From positions 1 to 64,000 of the forward strand of contig JAFZPH010000005.1 in NCBI GenBank assembly GCA_017550405.1: a stretch of 64,000 bases of DNA, given 5' to 3'. Below, one piece after another: positions 25,129 through 34,465 of the stretch. The notes under the pieces are model-generated. The model saw only the letters and a list, made by a program, of their open reading frames with translations. It was not told the origin of the DNA and searched no databases. Numbering within the stretch: position 1 is the stretch's first letter; each line of letters begins with the position of its first letter. The translations under genes and the position numbers were made by a program. This DNA is from Bacteroidales bacterium (GTDB lineage Bacteria; Bacteroidota; Bacteroidia; Bacteroidales; P3).

Positions 25129-27828
25129 CTAAAACAGCGATGTCTGGGTTCCTTCGGCAAAGCCTTCACGCTCCTCCTCCACCTCATTCAGTTCCTCGGC
25201 TGTCGGCTCCTCTTCGGGCTCAGGCTCGGGCTCGGCACCGGGCTCCAGCCACTTGAATTCCTTCACCATGCTGGTGGTCACGCGTTTGCCCTTGGCCTTG
25301 TAGCCCTTCACCGCAATAAACTCGTCCACATTGATGTCCTCTTCCAGAATCTTCTTGCCCGACGCCTCGTCATAGCTGACATGCAGATTGGGGTAGGTGT
25401 CGAGGCTGTAGGACACCAGCAGGTCGCCCTCGTCGATGAAAGGCAGCTTCTTGTCGCTGTCCTCGGGCTGGAAACGTTTCAGGTAGTAGCTGCCCGTCTC
25501 CCCCTCGCGATAAAGCGCCGTGACAATCATGCGGGTGTTGAACTTGCGGATCTCTATCATGTCATCGTCGAAGTGGGTACTCAAATCCTGCCCCGTGAGG
25601 CGCATATAGCCCGACTGGGTGAGGGTGAACACCCTGTCCCTGCCCGAGAAACGCCCCAGCGAGTCGCCTGCACCGTTCACATTCAGCCGCCTCACTGTGG
25701 GGTCGAACCATATCTCGCGGGCTTCGAGGGTGGAGACCCCCTCCCCTTTCTTGGTGATGTTACGCACAGCGTTGCGGGTCAATATATTACCCATGGCCTT
25801 GCGTCCCTTGATGGCAAGCTTGGCAAAGTCGAAGTCGAAGCTCACCTTTTTCAGTTTCGCCTTGGTGGCATGGTGCACCGTGATGACCTCCGCCTCGCCA
25901 TTGGGATTGGCGGTGAAATAGAGTATCTTGGTGCCCTTGGTGCCCTGCGTCAGGTTATACTCGGTGTCGCGCGTCACACCTACCACGGCGAAGCGCTTCA
26001 CAAAGGCGTAGCCCATGGCTCCGTCGCGGTACACCATGTTGTACACCGTGCGGTCGTCCCTCTTGCGGAACAGGCCGATGTGCAGCAGCTCCTTGCATTG
26101 GGGTGACCCTACAAAGGCCTTTTCCTGCACCTTGGTGACCAACATGGTGCCGTCGGTGCGGAACACGATGATGTCGTCCATCCTGGAGCAGTCGAAGGCA
26201 TACTCGGCTCCTTCGTCCTTCTTCATTCCCGTGCCGACAAAGCCTGTGGCCATGTTGACATACAGCTTCTCGTTGGCCACAGCCACATTGGCTGCCTGGA
26301 TGTCCTCGAAATTGCGTATCTCGGTTTTCCGCTCGCGGCCCTTGCCGTAGGTCTCGAGAATATGCTGGAAATAGTGGATGGCGTATTCGGTGAGGTGTGC
26401 CAAGTGGTTTTTGGTCTCCTCGATGTCCATGTCGATGTTGGCAATCTCCTGTTCGGCCTTCTTGATGTCGAACTTGGAGATTTTGCGCACAGGCTTTTCG
26501 CACAGTTTCAGCACGTGGTCACGCGTTATCTCCTTGCGGAACAGCGACCGATAGGGGTCGAATCCACGCTCGATGCCGGTCACCTGGTCCTCCCATGTGT
26601 CGAAGTCGCGACGCTCCAGCACCTTGTATATGCCCTTCTCGAAGAATATCTTCTCCAACGACACCCAGTGCCAGCGGTCTTCCAGCTCGGTCAGCAGTAT
26701 CTCCAGTTCCTGCCGGAGGAGGTCCTTTGTGCGGAAGGTGGAATGCCGCAGGATGTCGCTCGCGGTCATGAAGACGGGTTTGTTGTCCACAATCACACAT
26801 GTCTGCGGCGAGAAGGTTATCTGGCAGTTGGTGAACGCATACAGGGCATCCATCGTCTGGTCGGGCGATATGCCCGAGGGCAGGTAGCACACTATCTCCA
26901 CCTCGGCGGCGGTGTTGTCGTCCACCTTCTTTATCTTGATTTTCTCTTTCTCGTTGGCCTTCAGAATGCTGTCAATCAACACATCGGTGGTCACCGAATA
27001 AGGTATCTCAGTGATGACGATGGCCTTCCGCTTCTCGTCGTAGTGCATCTTGGCACGGATGCGCAGACGGCCGCCCAGTGCGCCGTCATTGTATTTGGAC
27101 ACGTCGATAAGACCGCCCGTGGGAAAGTCGGGGTATATCTCAAACGGCTCGTCCTTCAGCACGCATATCGAGGCTTCTATCAGCTCGCAGAAATTGTAAG
27201 GCAGTATATTCGAGGTGAGTGTGACGGCGATGCCCTTGGTGCCCTGCGACAGCAGTAGCGGGAACTTGATAGGCAGTGTCACCGGCTCCTGTTTGCGGCC
27301 GTCGTAACTCGGTTTCCATTGTGTGGTTTTGGGATTGAACACCACCTCCTTGGCGAACTTGGAGAGGCGTGCCTCGATATAACGGCCGGCAGCAGCGCCG
27401 TCGCCCGTCAGTATGTTGCCCCAGTTACCCTGGCAGTCCACCAGCAGGTTTTTCTGCCCCATCTTCACCAGCGCGTCGTTGATGGAACCGTCGCCGTGGG
27501 GATGGTACAACATCGTCGTACCCACGATATTGGCCACTTTGGTGAAACGCCCGTCGTCGGTCTCTTTCATGGCGTGGAGAATACGCCGCTGCACAGGCTT
27601 CAGGCCGTCATCGATGTCCGGCACCGAACGGTCGAGGATGACATCGGAAGCATAGTCAATCCAGTAGTCGCGGAACATACCGTTGAGCGACAATGTAGTA
27701 CCCTCGCCGGCGGGCTCGTCGGCCTCGGATGCGGGGGGCTGAACAGTCTCGTCAGCTTCAATATCCTGTAGTTCACTGCTTTCAGCAGCATTGTCCTGTT
27801 CTTCAGGGGTCAGATGCTCTTCGTCCAT
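25129..27828 (-). CDS. parC: DNA topoisomerase IV subunit A
   Basis: The DNA-cleaving subunit of topoisomerase IV. The 899-residue protein has an acidic N-terminal tail (about 1-45), the DNA gyrase/topo IV A domain with the catalytic Tyr150 in GAAAGRYIEARL, and the C-terminal beta-propeller. The gyrase-specific GyrA box QRRGGRG is absent, and the propeller is divergent, which together favour ParC over GyrA. The protein ends in an acidic EPEPEPEEEPT stretch. The partner parE is not adjacent. Minus-strand -7 box at 27845-27852. Confidence 0.93.
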   Translation of the reverse strand: MDEEHLTPEEQDNAAESSELQDIEADETVQPPASEADEPAGEGTTLSLNGMFRDYWIDYASDVILDRSVPDIDDGLKPVQRRILHAMKETDDGRFTKVANIVGTTMLYHPHGDGSINDALVKMGQKNLLVDCQGNWGNILTGDGAAAGRYIEARLSKFAKEVVFNPKTTQWKPSYDGRKQEPVTLPIKFPLLLSQGTKGIAVTLTSNILPYNFCELIEASICVLKDEPFEIYPDFPTGGLIDVSKYNDGALGGRLRIRAKMHYDEKRKAIVITEIPYSVTTDVLIDSILKANEKEKIKIKKVDDNTAAEVEIVCYLPSGISPDQTMDALYAFTNCQITFSPQTCVIVDNKPVFMTASDILRHSTFRTKDLLRQELEILLTELEDRWHWVSLEKIFFEKGIYKVLERRDFDTWEDQVTGIERGFDPYRSLFRKEITRDHVLKLCEKPVRKISKFDIKKAEQEIANIDMDIEETKNHLAHLTEYAIHYFQHILETYGKGRERKTEIRNFEDIQAANVAVANEKLYVNMATGFVGTGMKKDEGAEYAFDCSRMDDIIVFRTDGTMLVTKVQEKAFVGSPQCKELLHIGLFRKRDDRTVYNMVYRDGAMGYAFVKRFAVVGVTRDTEYNLTQGTKGTKILYFTANPNGEAEVITVHHATKAKLKKVSFDFDFAKLAIKGRKAMGNILTRNAVRNITKKGEGVSTLEAREIWFDPTVRRLNVNGAGDSLGRFSGRDRVFTLTQSGYMRLTGQDLSTHFDDDMIEIRKFNTRMIVTALYREGETGSYYLKRFQPEDSDKKLPFIDEGDLLVSYSLDTYPNLHVSYDEASGKKILEEDINVDEFIAVKGYKAKGKRVTTSMVKEFKWLEPGAEPEPEPEEEPTAEELNEVEEEREGFAEGTQTSLF

Positions 27829-27844
27829 AATACACTTTTAAAAT

Positions 27845-27852
27845 GCAAAGAT
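27845..27852 (-). promoter_or_regulatory. Probable -7 box of parC
   Basis: Minus-strand TATCTTTG, 17 nt from the parC ATG, matches TAnnTTTG. No TTG is seen at the -33 distance. Confidence 0.5.
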
Positions 27853-27975
27853 ACATATTATTTCCGACATTCTCGCCCTGTGAGGCGACAAATTATAAAC
27901 AACTTTACTCACACCACGACACAACGCACTCATCTACAACTCTTACCACTCGCAGTGCACAACACACCACTAACT

Positions 27976-28081
27976 CCCTTCAATACCGCATCGAGTAAAC
28001 ATAATTCCACTCTCATTTTCCGTTACCTTGACGGATAACGATGCTATAAGGATGCAATAAGGAGCGGATATTGAACGACGC
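27976..28081. repeat. Dispersed inverted-repeat element, copy B
   Basis: Same organisation as copies A and C: TTCAATACCGC near the left end, GCGGATATTGAACGACG at the right, and the 11-bp iterons AACGATGCT/AAGGATGC in between. From TTCAAT to the end of the shared block it is 101 nt, as in the others. It fills most of the 306-nt space between ygiQ and parC and starts 56 nt beyond the ygiQ stop. Confidence 0.75.
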
Positions 28082-28134
28082 TTCAGGGTCTGAAGTGCGA
28101 ATCGGCTACCAACGGCGGTCAAGACTGATGGCAG

Positions 28135-30030
28135 TCAACGGCGGGGAGGTCGGCCGGGCATTGGCTTGGTGAAACCAAGCAGTTTCGGGATATAGGCGTC
28201 GAGATGATGGTTGTGCAGCGCCTGTCGGATGGCCGCCTGGCACTCTTTTTTGTAGTAGAAGAACATCAGGTTCTGGGCTTTCTTCTCGTCGGGGGTGGTG
28301 GCGACATAGACGGGCTGCATGGTGGTGGGGTCGATGCCGGTGTAGTACATCTCGGTGCTGAGGGTCATGGGGGTTGGAGTGAAATCCTGTATCTGCTCCA
28401 AACGGTAGCCGAGCCGCTTCATTTCGACGGCGAGGTCGGCCATGTCCTTCAACTGACAGCCCGGGTGGGAGCTGATGAAGTACGGGATGAGCTGGTATTT
28501 GAGACCCGCCTGCCGACAGACTTCATCGAATCGGCTCTTGGTTTCGAGAAAGAGATTGAACTTCGGCTTACGCATGAGCGACAGGACCTTATCGCTTGTA
28601 TGCTCAGGTGCCACTTTAAGTCGTCCGCTGACGTGGTGCAGCACCACATGGCGGAAATAGTCCCAGCCGCCGTTCTGCTCGGTGAAGAGGTCGCAGCGGA
28701 TGCCGCTGCCTATATATACATGCTTGATGCCAGGCAGGGCGGCGACCTTGCGGTAGAGGTCGACGAGCGGACGGTGGTCGGCATGCAGGTTGCGGCAGAG
28801 GGTGGGCATGGAGCAGCTGTAGCGCGAACAGCGGCGGCACAGGTCGGGGTTCTTCCCTTTCATGCGCCACATGTTTGCCGAGGGACCGCCGAGGTCGGTG
28901 ATGACGCCGTTGAAGTCGTCGCGCTCCACGATGGCCTTCACCTCGCGGAGAATAGAGGCCTCGCTGCGACTGGCTATCTGTTTGCCTTGGTGCGCCGAAA
29001 TGGTGCAGAAGGAACAACCGCCGAAGCATCCGCGGTGGATGTTCACAGAGTTCTTAATCATCTCATAAGCTGGGATGGTGCCGCGTTTTTTGTACTTGGG
29101 GTGTGGCAGGCGGAGGTAAGGCAGGTCGAAGCTGGCGTCAATCTCGTCGGTGGTCATGGGAGGCTCGGGCGGGTTGACGACAACAAGGCTGTCGCCGTGC
29201 CGCTGTACGAGGGTAGCACATTCTATCTTGTTGCTTTCCAGCTCGATGATGCGGTAGTTGTCAGCCTCGGCGCGCTTGCTGCGCTGGCACTCCTCAAAGG
29301 AGTGCAGCTCGATAATCTGGCCCCCATCAGCTATCGGAGTACTCGGAGTATTCTGAGTACTCTGATTATTCAGATTACTCCGATTATTCTGAGTACTCTG
29401 ATTATTCTGGCAGCCAAGCGTGGTTCGATAGGCCACCTGCGGAAGATGGTGGAGGGCTTCCACAGGCTGGCCTTCGTCCAGCAGGCGGGCAATCTTGAGG
29501 GTGGTGCGCTCGCCCATGCCGTAGTTGAGCAGGTCGGCGGGGGTGTCCATCAAGATGCTGGGAAACAGACGGTCGTCCCAATAGTCGTAGTGGGCCAGGC
29601 GGCGCATCGAGGCTTCGATGCCGGCAATGATTACCGGCACATCGGGATACAACTGCTTGAGGATGCGGCTATAGACGTATGTGGCGCGGTCGGGACGGAA
29701 ACCCGACTGGCCACCTGGGGTGTAGGCATCGTCGTGGCGCAGACGGCGGGCGGCGGTGTAGTGGTTCACCATGCTGTCCATGGCTCCGCTGGTGACACCG
29801 AAGAACAGTCGCGGCTTGCCGAACTTGCGGAAGTCGCGCAGGTCGTCGCGCCAGTTGGGCTGCGGGATGACCGCCACAAGGTAGCCTGCAGCCTCTAAGG
29901 TCCTGCCTATAACGGCGGTGCCAAAAGCCGGGTGGTCGATATAGGCGTCGCCGGTGACAAGCACCACGTCCACCGTCTCCCATCCAAGGCGCTTTACCTC
30001 CTCCAACGTTATGGGCAAGAAATGACTCAT
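28135..30030 (-). CDS. YgiQ family radical SAM protein
   Basis: A 631-residue radical SAM protein of the YgiQ (UPF0313) family. The 4Fe-4S cluster motif CFGGCSFC (C-x3-C-x2-C) lies in NIHRGCFGGCSFCTISAHQG, preceded by the usual B12-binding-like N-terminal half (YVYSRILKQLYPDVPVIIAGIEAS). The C-terminal part has DFTPTPMTLSTEMYYTG, typical of the family. The activity is not established. An in-frame low-complexity insert (residues 208-232, see the separate repeat entry) sits between the N-terminal and SAM domains. Start MSHFLPITLEEV. Confidence 0.93.
   Translation of the reverse strand: MSHFLPITLEEVKRLGWETVDVVLVTGDAYIDHPAFGTAVIGRTLEAAGYLVAVIPQPNWRDDLRDFRKFGKPRLFFGVTSGAMDSMVNHYTAARRLRHDDAYTPGGQSGFRPDRATYVYSRILKQLYPDVPVIIAGIEASMRRLAHYDYWDDRLFPSILMDTPADLLNYGMGERTTLKIARLLDEGQPVEALHHLPQVAYRTTLGCQNNQSTQNNRSNLNNQSTQNTPSTPIADGGQIIELHSFEECQRSKRAEADNYRIIELESNKIECATLVQRHGDSLVVVNPPEPPMTTDEIDASFDLPYLRLPHPKYKKRGTIPAYEMIKNSVNIHRGCFGGCSFCTISAHQGKQIASRSEASILREVKAIVERDDFNGVITDLGGPSANMWRMKGKNPDLCRRCSRYSCSMPTLCRNLHADHRPLVDLYRKVAALPGIKHVYIGSGIRCDLFTEQNGGWDYFRHVVLHHVSGRLKVAPEHTSDKVLSLMRKPKFNLFLETKSRFDEVCRQAGLKYQLIPYFISSHPGCQLKDMADLAVEMKRLGYRLEQIQDFTPTPMTLSTEMYYTGIDPTTMQPVYVATTPDEKKAQNLMFFYYKKECQAAIRQALHNHHLDAYIPKLLGFTKPMPGRPPRR
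29335..29409 (-). repeat. In-frame 9-nt satellite within ygiQ
   Basis: Reading the coding strand, eight 9-nt units occur in series, beginning with CAGAATAAT, CAGAGTACT, CAGAATAAT and ending with CCGAGTACT before CCGATAGCT. They encode a Gln/Asn/Ser/Thr-rich run of tripeptides QNN or QST. The length is a multiple of three, so copy-number change would keep the frame. The insert replaces what is otherwise a short linker. Confidence 0.9.
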
Positions 30031-30042
30031 TCAGTACTTCAA

Positions 30043-30759
30043 CTATAGGTCGAAATGAACACCCAATCCGATACTTAATTTCTCGTAGTTAAAATAGTTG
30101 TTATCTGGCCAGTCGTTAAGAAAGGCATAGCCTGCATTGAACGAGATTTTTATCGATTGCCAACCGATACGAGCCACGAATTGGGGCTGGAGCAACAGAT
30201 GGGAGCTGTTTAAACGCTGGTCAAACTTCTTCGTACCGTCAGCCTGCACTAGGTTCTTCTCAAAATTCGGATACAGCATGCCGCCTTTAAAGCCGAAGCC
30301 GAAATCGAACACGCCGCTGAGCAGATTCACCCAACCCAGGTTCACCTGACCAAAATACAGGTTGTAGTGGCCATTCACCCTATAGTACGAGGCATCCTTG
30401 ATGGGCGAGTTATGTACCGAGGAGCCGTAGCCATAGCCCACATAACCCTCAAGCACAGCATTTTCACCCATAGCGAGGAATCCGCCACCCGCACCCTGGA
30501 CATGATAGGCATTGGTGTTGGAGAGATTGGTAGCGACCTGTAGCCCGACATGGTTGAAGGGAGCATAGGAGAAGGTGGCATTGAGCGCGGGAGCACCCAT
30601 CAATGGTGCTGTCATGGAGAACGTGGCATCAACTTCCATCTCGCCCTTCTCGTGCAGCAGCGGGATGTCGACATTGTGGGGGTGGTAGATAACGCATGAG
30701 CCGAACAATGTGGTGAGCAACAGCGGTAAGACCACTCGAATCATACTAGTTTGCTTCAT
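30043..30759 (-). CDS. Outer-membrane beta-barrel lipoprotein, function unknown
   Basis: A 238-residue protein starting at the ATG 30757-30759 (the upstream ATG at 30819 would add an atypical N-terminus). The signal region is MKQTSMIRVVLPLLLTTLFGSC with a lipobox-like LFGSC. The rest consists of alternating aromatic/hydrophobic beta strands (YNLYFGQVNLGWVNLLSG, QPQFVARIGWQSIKISFNAGYA) ending in GLGVHFDL, a typical barrel C-terminus. I do not recognise the family. It follows ygiQ on the same strand with a 12-nt gap. Confidence 0.7.
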   Translation of the reverse strand: MKQTSMIRVVLPLLLTTLFGSCVIYHPHNVDIPLLHEKGEMEVDATFSMTAPLMGAPALNATFSYAPFNHVGLQVATNLSNTNAYHVQGAGGGFLAMGENAVLEGYVGYGYGSSVHNSPIKDASYYRVNGHYNLYFGQVNLGWVNLLSGVFDFGFGFKGGMLYPNFEKNLVQADGTKKFDQRLNSSHLLLQPQFVARIGWQSIKISFNAGYAFLNDWPDNNYFNYEKLSIGLGVHFDL

Positions 30760-30786
30760 AATAGTGTAGTATTTTAGATTAGTGTG

Positions 30787-30794
30787 CAAATTTA
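30787..30794 (-). promoter_or_regulatory. Probable -7 box upstream of the barrel lipoprotein
   Basis: Minus-strand TAAATTTG fits TAnnTTTG, 27 nt from the start at 30759. The -33 spacing is 22 nt to the nearest TTG, so this is a weak call. Confidence 0.4.
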
Positions 30795-30959
30795 CATATT
30801 TTTTCAGACATACACACAAACAAATGATAAAAAAGAATATACTGTACGAATAATCATGGATTTAGCGGCAATCCATCCGCCAACAAAAGATGACAATTCG
30901 CGTGATGATTGAGCGTAACGACACGGAAAATGCATTTCTCCCGAATTGGTGTTGGGGGT

Positions 30960-31118
30960 ACAGGCTTCCAGCCTGTCTGGGGGTACAGGCTACTAGCCTG
31001 TACTACGGGCGAGGCGCCCGTGCTCCTAACGGGCAAGATGCCCATACTCCTGACGGGCAGGATGCCCGTACTCCTGACGGGCAGGATGCCCGTACTCCCT
31101 AACGGGCGAGGCGCCCGT
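30960..31118. repeat. Array of seven short palindromic repeats
   Basis: Seven 17-nt imperfect palindromes, each ACGGGC-n5-GCCCGT or ACAGGC-n5-GCCTGT, begin at 30960, 30985, 31005, 31029, 31053, 31077 and 31102. Spacing is 20 to 25 nt. The spacers share the text TACTCCTG or GTGCTCC. On the minus strand the array translates as tandem GILPVRSTGILPV-like text, a repeat seen in many phyla in spurious open reading frames; it is not a gene. It lies 6 nt beyond the S41 lipoprotein gene. Confidence 0.9.
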
Positions 31119-31124
31119 GCTCCA

Positions 31125-32417
31125 TCAGAATTTGGAGATGTAGTTGAATGCGGCGTCGAGCTGGGGCCGGAAGCTGCCGTCATGGTCTTTGCGGAGGACT
31201 TGCTGGTCGGGGGTGTGGCCTATGCCTTCGGTGATTTGTCCATTGATACGGGCTTCGAAGGTGGAGGTATAGATATAGTGACCTGCGAAAGTACGACCGT
31301 CGCCGAAGGGTCCGCCATAGTTGAGGTTGATGTCGGTGTAGGGTTGCAGGGGGCTGTTGGCTCCGTAGGTGCGTTCGCCAATGGTGTAGACAGTCGAGAG
31401 GGCGGTTTTGGCACAGAAGGGTTCTATCTCGCCCATGCTGATGGAGTTGATGTCGCAGAGGATGACGTAGGGGATGCGCTCGGCGGTAATGTCGCGGTAG
31501 TATTTCTTGTTAGGATTGATGTAGTAGGGTGCCCACTGGGAGTATTCGAGACGTCCGGGACCTTCTTTGTAGCGGGTCTGCATGACCTCGACAGGATGGT
31601 TGAGGAAGGAGCCGATGAGGTAGTCGAGGTCGTCCTGATAGCCGCCAGAGTTGCCACGGTTGTCGAGGATGATACCCGCCAGTTGTTCGCGGGGGGTGTC
31701 GGTGATGGCGCGAAGCCAGTGGTCGAGGAGTTGTGCGCCGTCACCGGCCGAAGTGCCATCGCCAAGGCTGCGGATGATTGGGGTGAAGGCGGCCATGGAC
31801 TGCCAGAGATAGGGTACTCGACGACCATCGGGCAACTGGAAGAGGATGTAGTGGTAGGTGACATTGGACGAGATGGCCTCCTCATAGAAAGAGAAAGTGC
31901 CCGACTCATGGGCGAGGACGGTATAGCCTTCGGACTCGATAGCGTCGAGGAAGGAGGAGATGGACTTCTTCTCGTCGGTGTGGAGTTCGATAAAATAATC
32001 GCGTTGACTGACTTCTCTCCTACCCGGCTGGATTAAAACTAATTTGCCTGAATCGGCCGGATAGGGATGTATGTTCTGGATGACGACGGACATGTGGTGG
32101 TCCGTCATGTTGCTGAAGATGCCGTAGTAAAGGTCGTAGAGGTCGTCGAAACGGACGCTGTCGCCTTTGGCATGACGCTGGTCAAGAGCCTGGAAACGGG
32201 GAAGGAAGCGATTGTAGACAGCATCCCAGTCGGTGGTATCGACATCCCAAAAGGCATAGCCCGTGCTGATGCTCTTCCAAATGAAGGTAAACTGTTCTTC
32301 GTAGGTGTTGTAGGCCAGTTTATGGCTCTCGCCGATATAGGGGACATAGTCCGACTCCTTGCGGCAGGAACAAAACAGCAGGGTGATGGCGGCTGATATG
32401 AGAAGTGTCTTTTTCAT
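31125..32417 (-). CDS. S41 family peptidase-like lipoprotein
   Basis: A 430-residue protein with lipobox LLFCSC (signal about 1-18) and the S41 tail-specific protease fold. The catalytic site is NSISMGEIEPFCAKT, where the S-x-S-x-G-E pattern matches the serine of the family; the substrate-cleft segment IILDNRGNSGGYQDD (about 248-262) resembles the DLRGNxGG motif. No PDZ domain is apparent. It is coupled to the upstream barrel gene by an ATGA overlap (32414-32417). Function is probably degradation or processing at the envelope; substrates are unknown. Its downstream side carries the palindromic array. Confidence 0.86.
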   Translation of the reverse strand: MKKTLLISAAITLLFCSCRKESDYVPYIGESHKLAYNTYEEQFTFIWKSISTGYAFWDVDTTDWDAVYNRFLPRFQALDQRHAKGDSVRFDDLYDLYYGIFSNMTDHHMSVVIQNIHPYPADSGKLVLIQPGRREVSQRDYFIELHTDEKKSISSFLDAIESEGYTVLAHESGTFSFYEEAISSNVTYHYILFQLPDGRRVPYLWQSMAAFTPIIRSLGDGTSAGDGAQLLDHWLRAITDTPREQLAGIILDNRGNSGGYQDDLDYLIGSFLNHPVEVMQTRYKEGPGRLEYSQWAPYYINPNKKYYRDITAERIPYVILCDINSISMGEIEPFCAKTALSTVYTIGERTYGANSPLQPYTDINLNYGGPFGDGRTFAGHYIYTSTFEARINGQITEGIGHTPDQQVLRKDHDGSFRPQLDAAFNYISKF

Positions 32418-33100
32418 TGTTGTTCTTTTTTGGTGAATTGATATGAAATGCCAAGGGTGACGGAAAGGGTGTTGAGATAGCGGTAATCCTGGAGATTGAG
32501 GTATCCCTTGTGATGGCTGAGGAGGTCGTAGTAATAAAGTGCATCGAGACTGAGGGCGATGTTGTCAGCCAGTGTATAGCTGAGTGCCACACCGCCGGAG
32601 AGACCGGCATTGAAGCGACGGTCCTCGCGGGTGAAGTCACGACGCTCGTTGAAATCGACGAAGAAGACATAGTAGTCGGACATGGTGTAGGTGGTGCCGC
32701 TGACACGTTGCCCCATCCAATAGCCACAATAACCTCCCAGCAGGAGATGCCCTTTGAGCTTGGAGCCCCCGAAAGAGAAGTCGACCATGAGGGGCAGGGT
32801 GAGATAGGTGTTGCGATGATCGGTGTGGACCGGAGAGAGGTAGTTGAGGTGGCGCTGCAGGCGGTGGTTGCGTTGCATGAGGCTGAGGTCGGCACGGAGG
32901 GAGAGCCAGGGATTGATGGTATAACGTCCGTTGATGCCTAAATCAAATCCGCACAGACTACTGTAGGTCTCGTCGACCCGGTCGGCATGAGAACGAGTGA
33001 TGGAGGTGCTGTTCGCTCCCCCATGGACACCCAAGGACCACTGGGCTACAGCCGTTTGCTGCAGTAAGCAGAGGAGAAAAAGGAATAAAATACGTTTCAT
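32414..33100 (-). CDS. Outer-membrane beta-barrel protein, PorT-like
   Basis: A 228-residue protein read from the ATG at 33098-33100. The frame is open further upstream but that part has no coding features. The signal peptide is MKRILFLFLLCLLQQTAVAQ with the AVA-Q cleavage. The mature part starts LGVHGGANSTSI and continues as aromatic beta strands ending TLGISYQF, the pattern of small porin-like outer-membrane proteins of Bacteroidota. It is coupled to the S41 lipoprotein gene downstream. Specific role not known. Confidence 0.75.
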   Translation of the reverse strand: MKRILFLFLLCLLQQTAVAQWSLGVHGGANSTSITRSHADRVDETYSSLCGFDLGINGRYTINPWLSLRADLSLMQRNHRLQRHLNYLSPVHTDHRNTYLTLPLMVDFSFGGSKLKGHLLLGGYCGYWMGQRVSGTTYTMSDYYVFFVDFNERRDFTREDRRFNAGLSGGVALSYTLADNIALSLDALYYYDLLSHHKGYLNLQDYRYLNTLSVTLGISYQFTKKEQQ

Positions 33101-33183
33101 AGGAAAAAGTGAATGATGTATGATTGCATTGATTGATCCTGAGAACAGTTTAAATGGTGGTTTGTCCCACCTTGAATGTCCGA

Positions 33184-33219
33184 TAAAAAAAGTGCAGCTG
33201 GAGGACTTCCAGCTGCACT
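33184..33219 (-). terminator. Intrinsic terminator of pgk
   Basis: A 12-bp perfect stem (33191-33202 with 33208-33219, AGTGCAGCTGGA), a 5-nt loop, then seven T residues on the minus strand (33184-33190). It is 15 nt beyond the pgk stop codon. Confidence 0.93.
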
Positions 33220-33233
33220 TATGAAAAAGACAC

Positions 33234-34430
33234 TTAGTCTTGGATGGCTTTGATGCCTGGGAGGACTTTTCCTTCGAGGTACTCGAGCATGGCACCGCCG
33301 CCGGTGGAGACATAGCTCATCTGGTCGGCGAGACCCATCTGCTTGACGGCAGCGACACTGTCGCCACCACCTACGGCAGCAAAGGAACCATGCTTGCAGG
33401 CCTCAGCAACACTCTGGGCGATGCTGTGGGTACCTTTGGCGAAGGTGCTGAGTTCGAAGACACCGGCAGGACCGTTCCAGAGGATGGTCTTGCTGTTCAT
33501 GATGATGTCGTGGATGGTCTTGCAGCTCTCGGGACCGCAGTCCATGCTCTCCCAACCATCGGGAACTTGGCCGGAGGGGACGATACGGGTATTGGCATCG
33601 TTGCCGAACTTGTCGCCAATGACACTGTCGATGGGGAGGGTGTACTTGACGCCCTTGGCCTCCATGCGGCACATGAGTTCGCGAGCCAGGTCGAGCTTGT
33701 CGTCCTCGCAGATGGAGTTGCCAATCTTGCCACCGAGGGCTTTGGTGAAGGTATAGCGCATGCCACCAATGATAATCATATTGTCCACCTTGTCGAGCAG
33801 ATTCTCAAGGATGCCGATTTTGCTGCTGACCTTACTGCCACCGATGATGGCGGTGAAGGGACGGGGAGCATTGTGCATCAGTTTCTCGAGGTTGCGGACC
33901 TCGTTCTCCATGAGGAAGCCGAAGTATTTGTCTTCGGGGAAGAACTTGGCAATGACTGCAGTAGAGCTGTGCTCGCGGTGGGCGGCACCGAAAGCGTCGT
34001 TGATATAGCAGTCGCCGAGAGAGGCGAGCTTACGGGCGAATTCCTCGCCACCCTTGGTCTCCTCGGGATAGAAACGGATGTTTTCGAGCAACATCACTTC
34101 GCCTTCTTTCAACTCTTTAGCCATGGCTTCGGGACGGCCACTGCCAAGGAGTTCCTGGGTGAAATGAACTGGACGGTTGATAAGACCCTCGAGATGTTTG
34201 GCGACAGGAGCAAGAGTGAACTCGGGTTCGAAACCGCCTTTCTTGGGACGGCCGAAGTGTGCCATGATGATGATGGCGGCACCATCTTGCAGAAGCTTGT
34301 TGATGGTGGGGAGAGACTCGCGCATGCGAGTGTCGTCGGTGATATTCTTATTATCGTCCATGGGGACATTGAAATCCACACGGAGCAGGACCTTGCGTCC
34401 TCTAAAGTTTACATCTTTTATTGACTTCAT
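33234..34430 (-). CDS. pgk: Phosphoglycerate kinase
   Basis: Transfers the phosphate of 1,3-bisphosphoglycerate to ADP in glycolysis. The 398-residue protein starts at the ATG 34428-34430 (MKSIKDVNFRGRKVLLRVDFNVP). It has the N-domain signature RVDFNVPMDD, the hinge and the C-domain nucleotide site ending in the conserved VGGGDSVAAVKQMGL and STGGGAMLEYLEG. Length fits. It follows atpB by 35 nt and has a strong terminator after it. Another ATG lies two codons upstream (34436). Confidence 0.98.
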   Translation of the reverse strand: MKSIKDVNFRGRKVLLRVDFNVPMDDNKNITDDTRMRESLPTINKLLQDGAAIIIMAHFGRPKKGGFEPEFTLAPVAKHLEGLINRPVHFTQELLGSGRPEAMAKELKEGEVMLLENIRFYPEETKGGEEFARKLASLGDCYINDAFGAAHREHSSTAVIAKFFPEDKYFGFLMENEVRNLEKLMHNAPRPFTAIIGGSKVSSKIGILENLLDKVDNMIIIGGMRYTFTKALGGKIGNSICEDDKLDLARELMCRMEAKGVKYTLPIDSVIGDKFGNDANTRIVPSGQVPDGWESMDCGPESCKTIHDIIMNSKTILWNGPAGVFELSTFAKGTHSIAQSVAEACKHGSFAAVGGGDSVAAVKQMGLADQMSYVSTGGGAMLEYLEGKVLPGIKAIQD

Positions 34431-34465
34431 AAGCAACTATATTTTAGGTTAATAATTATCGTGAA

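Noticed and set aside
30854..31183. A minus-strand frame reading STGILPVRSTGILPV
   Set aside because: It is produced by the palindromic repeat array. The repetitive text is known from spurious frames in many genomes, and no start or function is supported.
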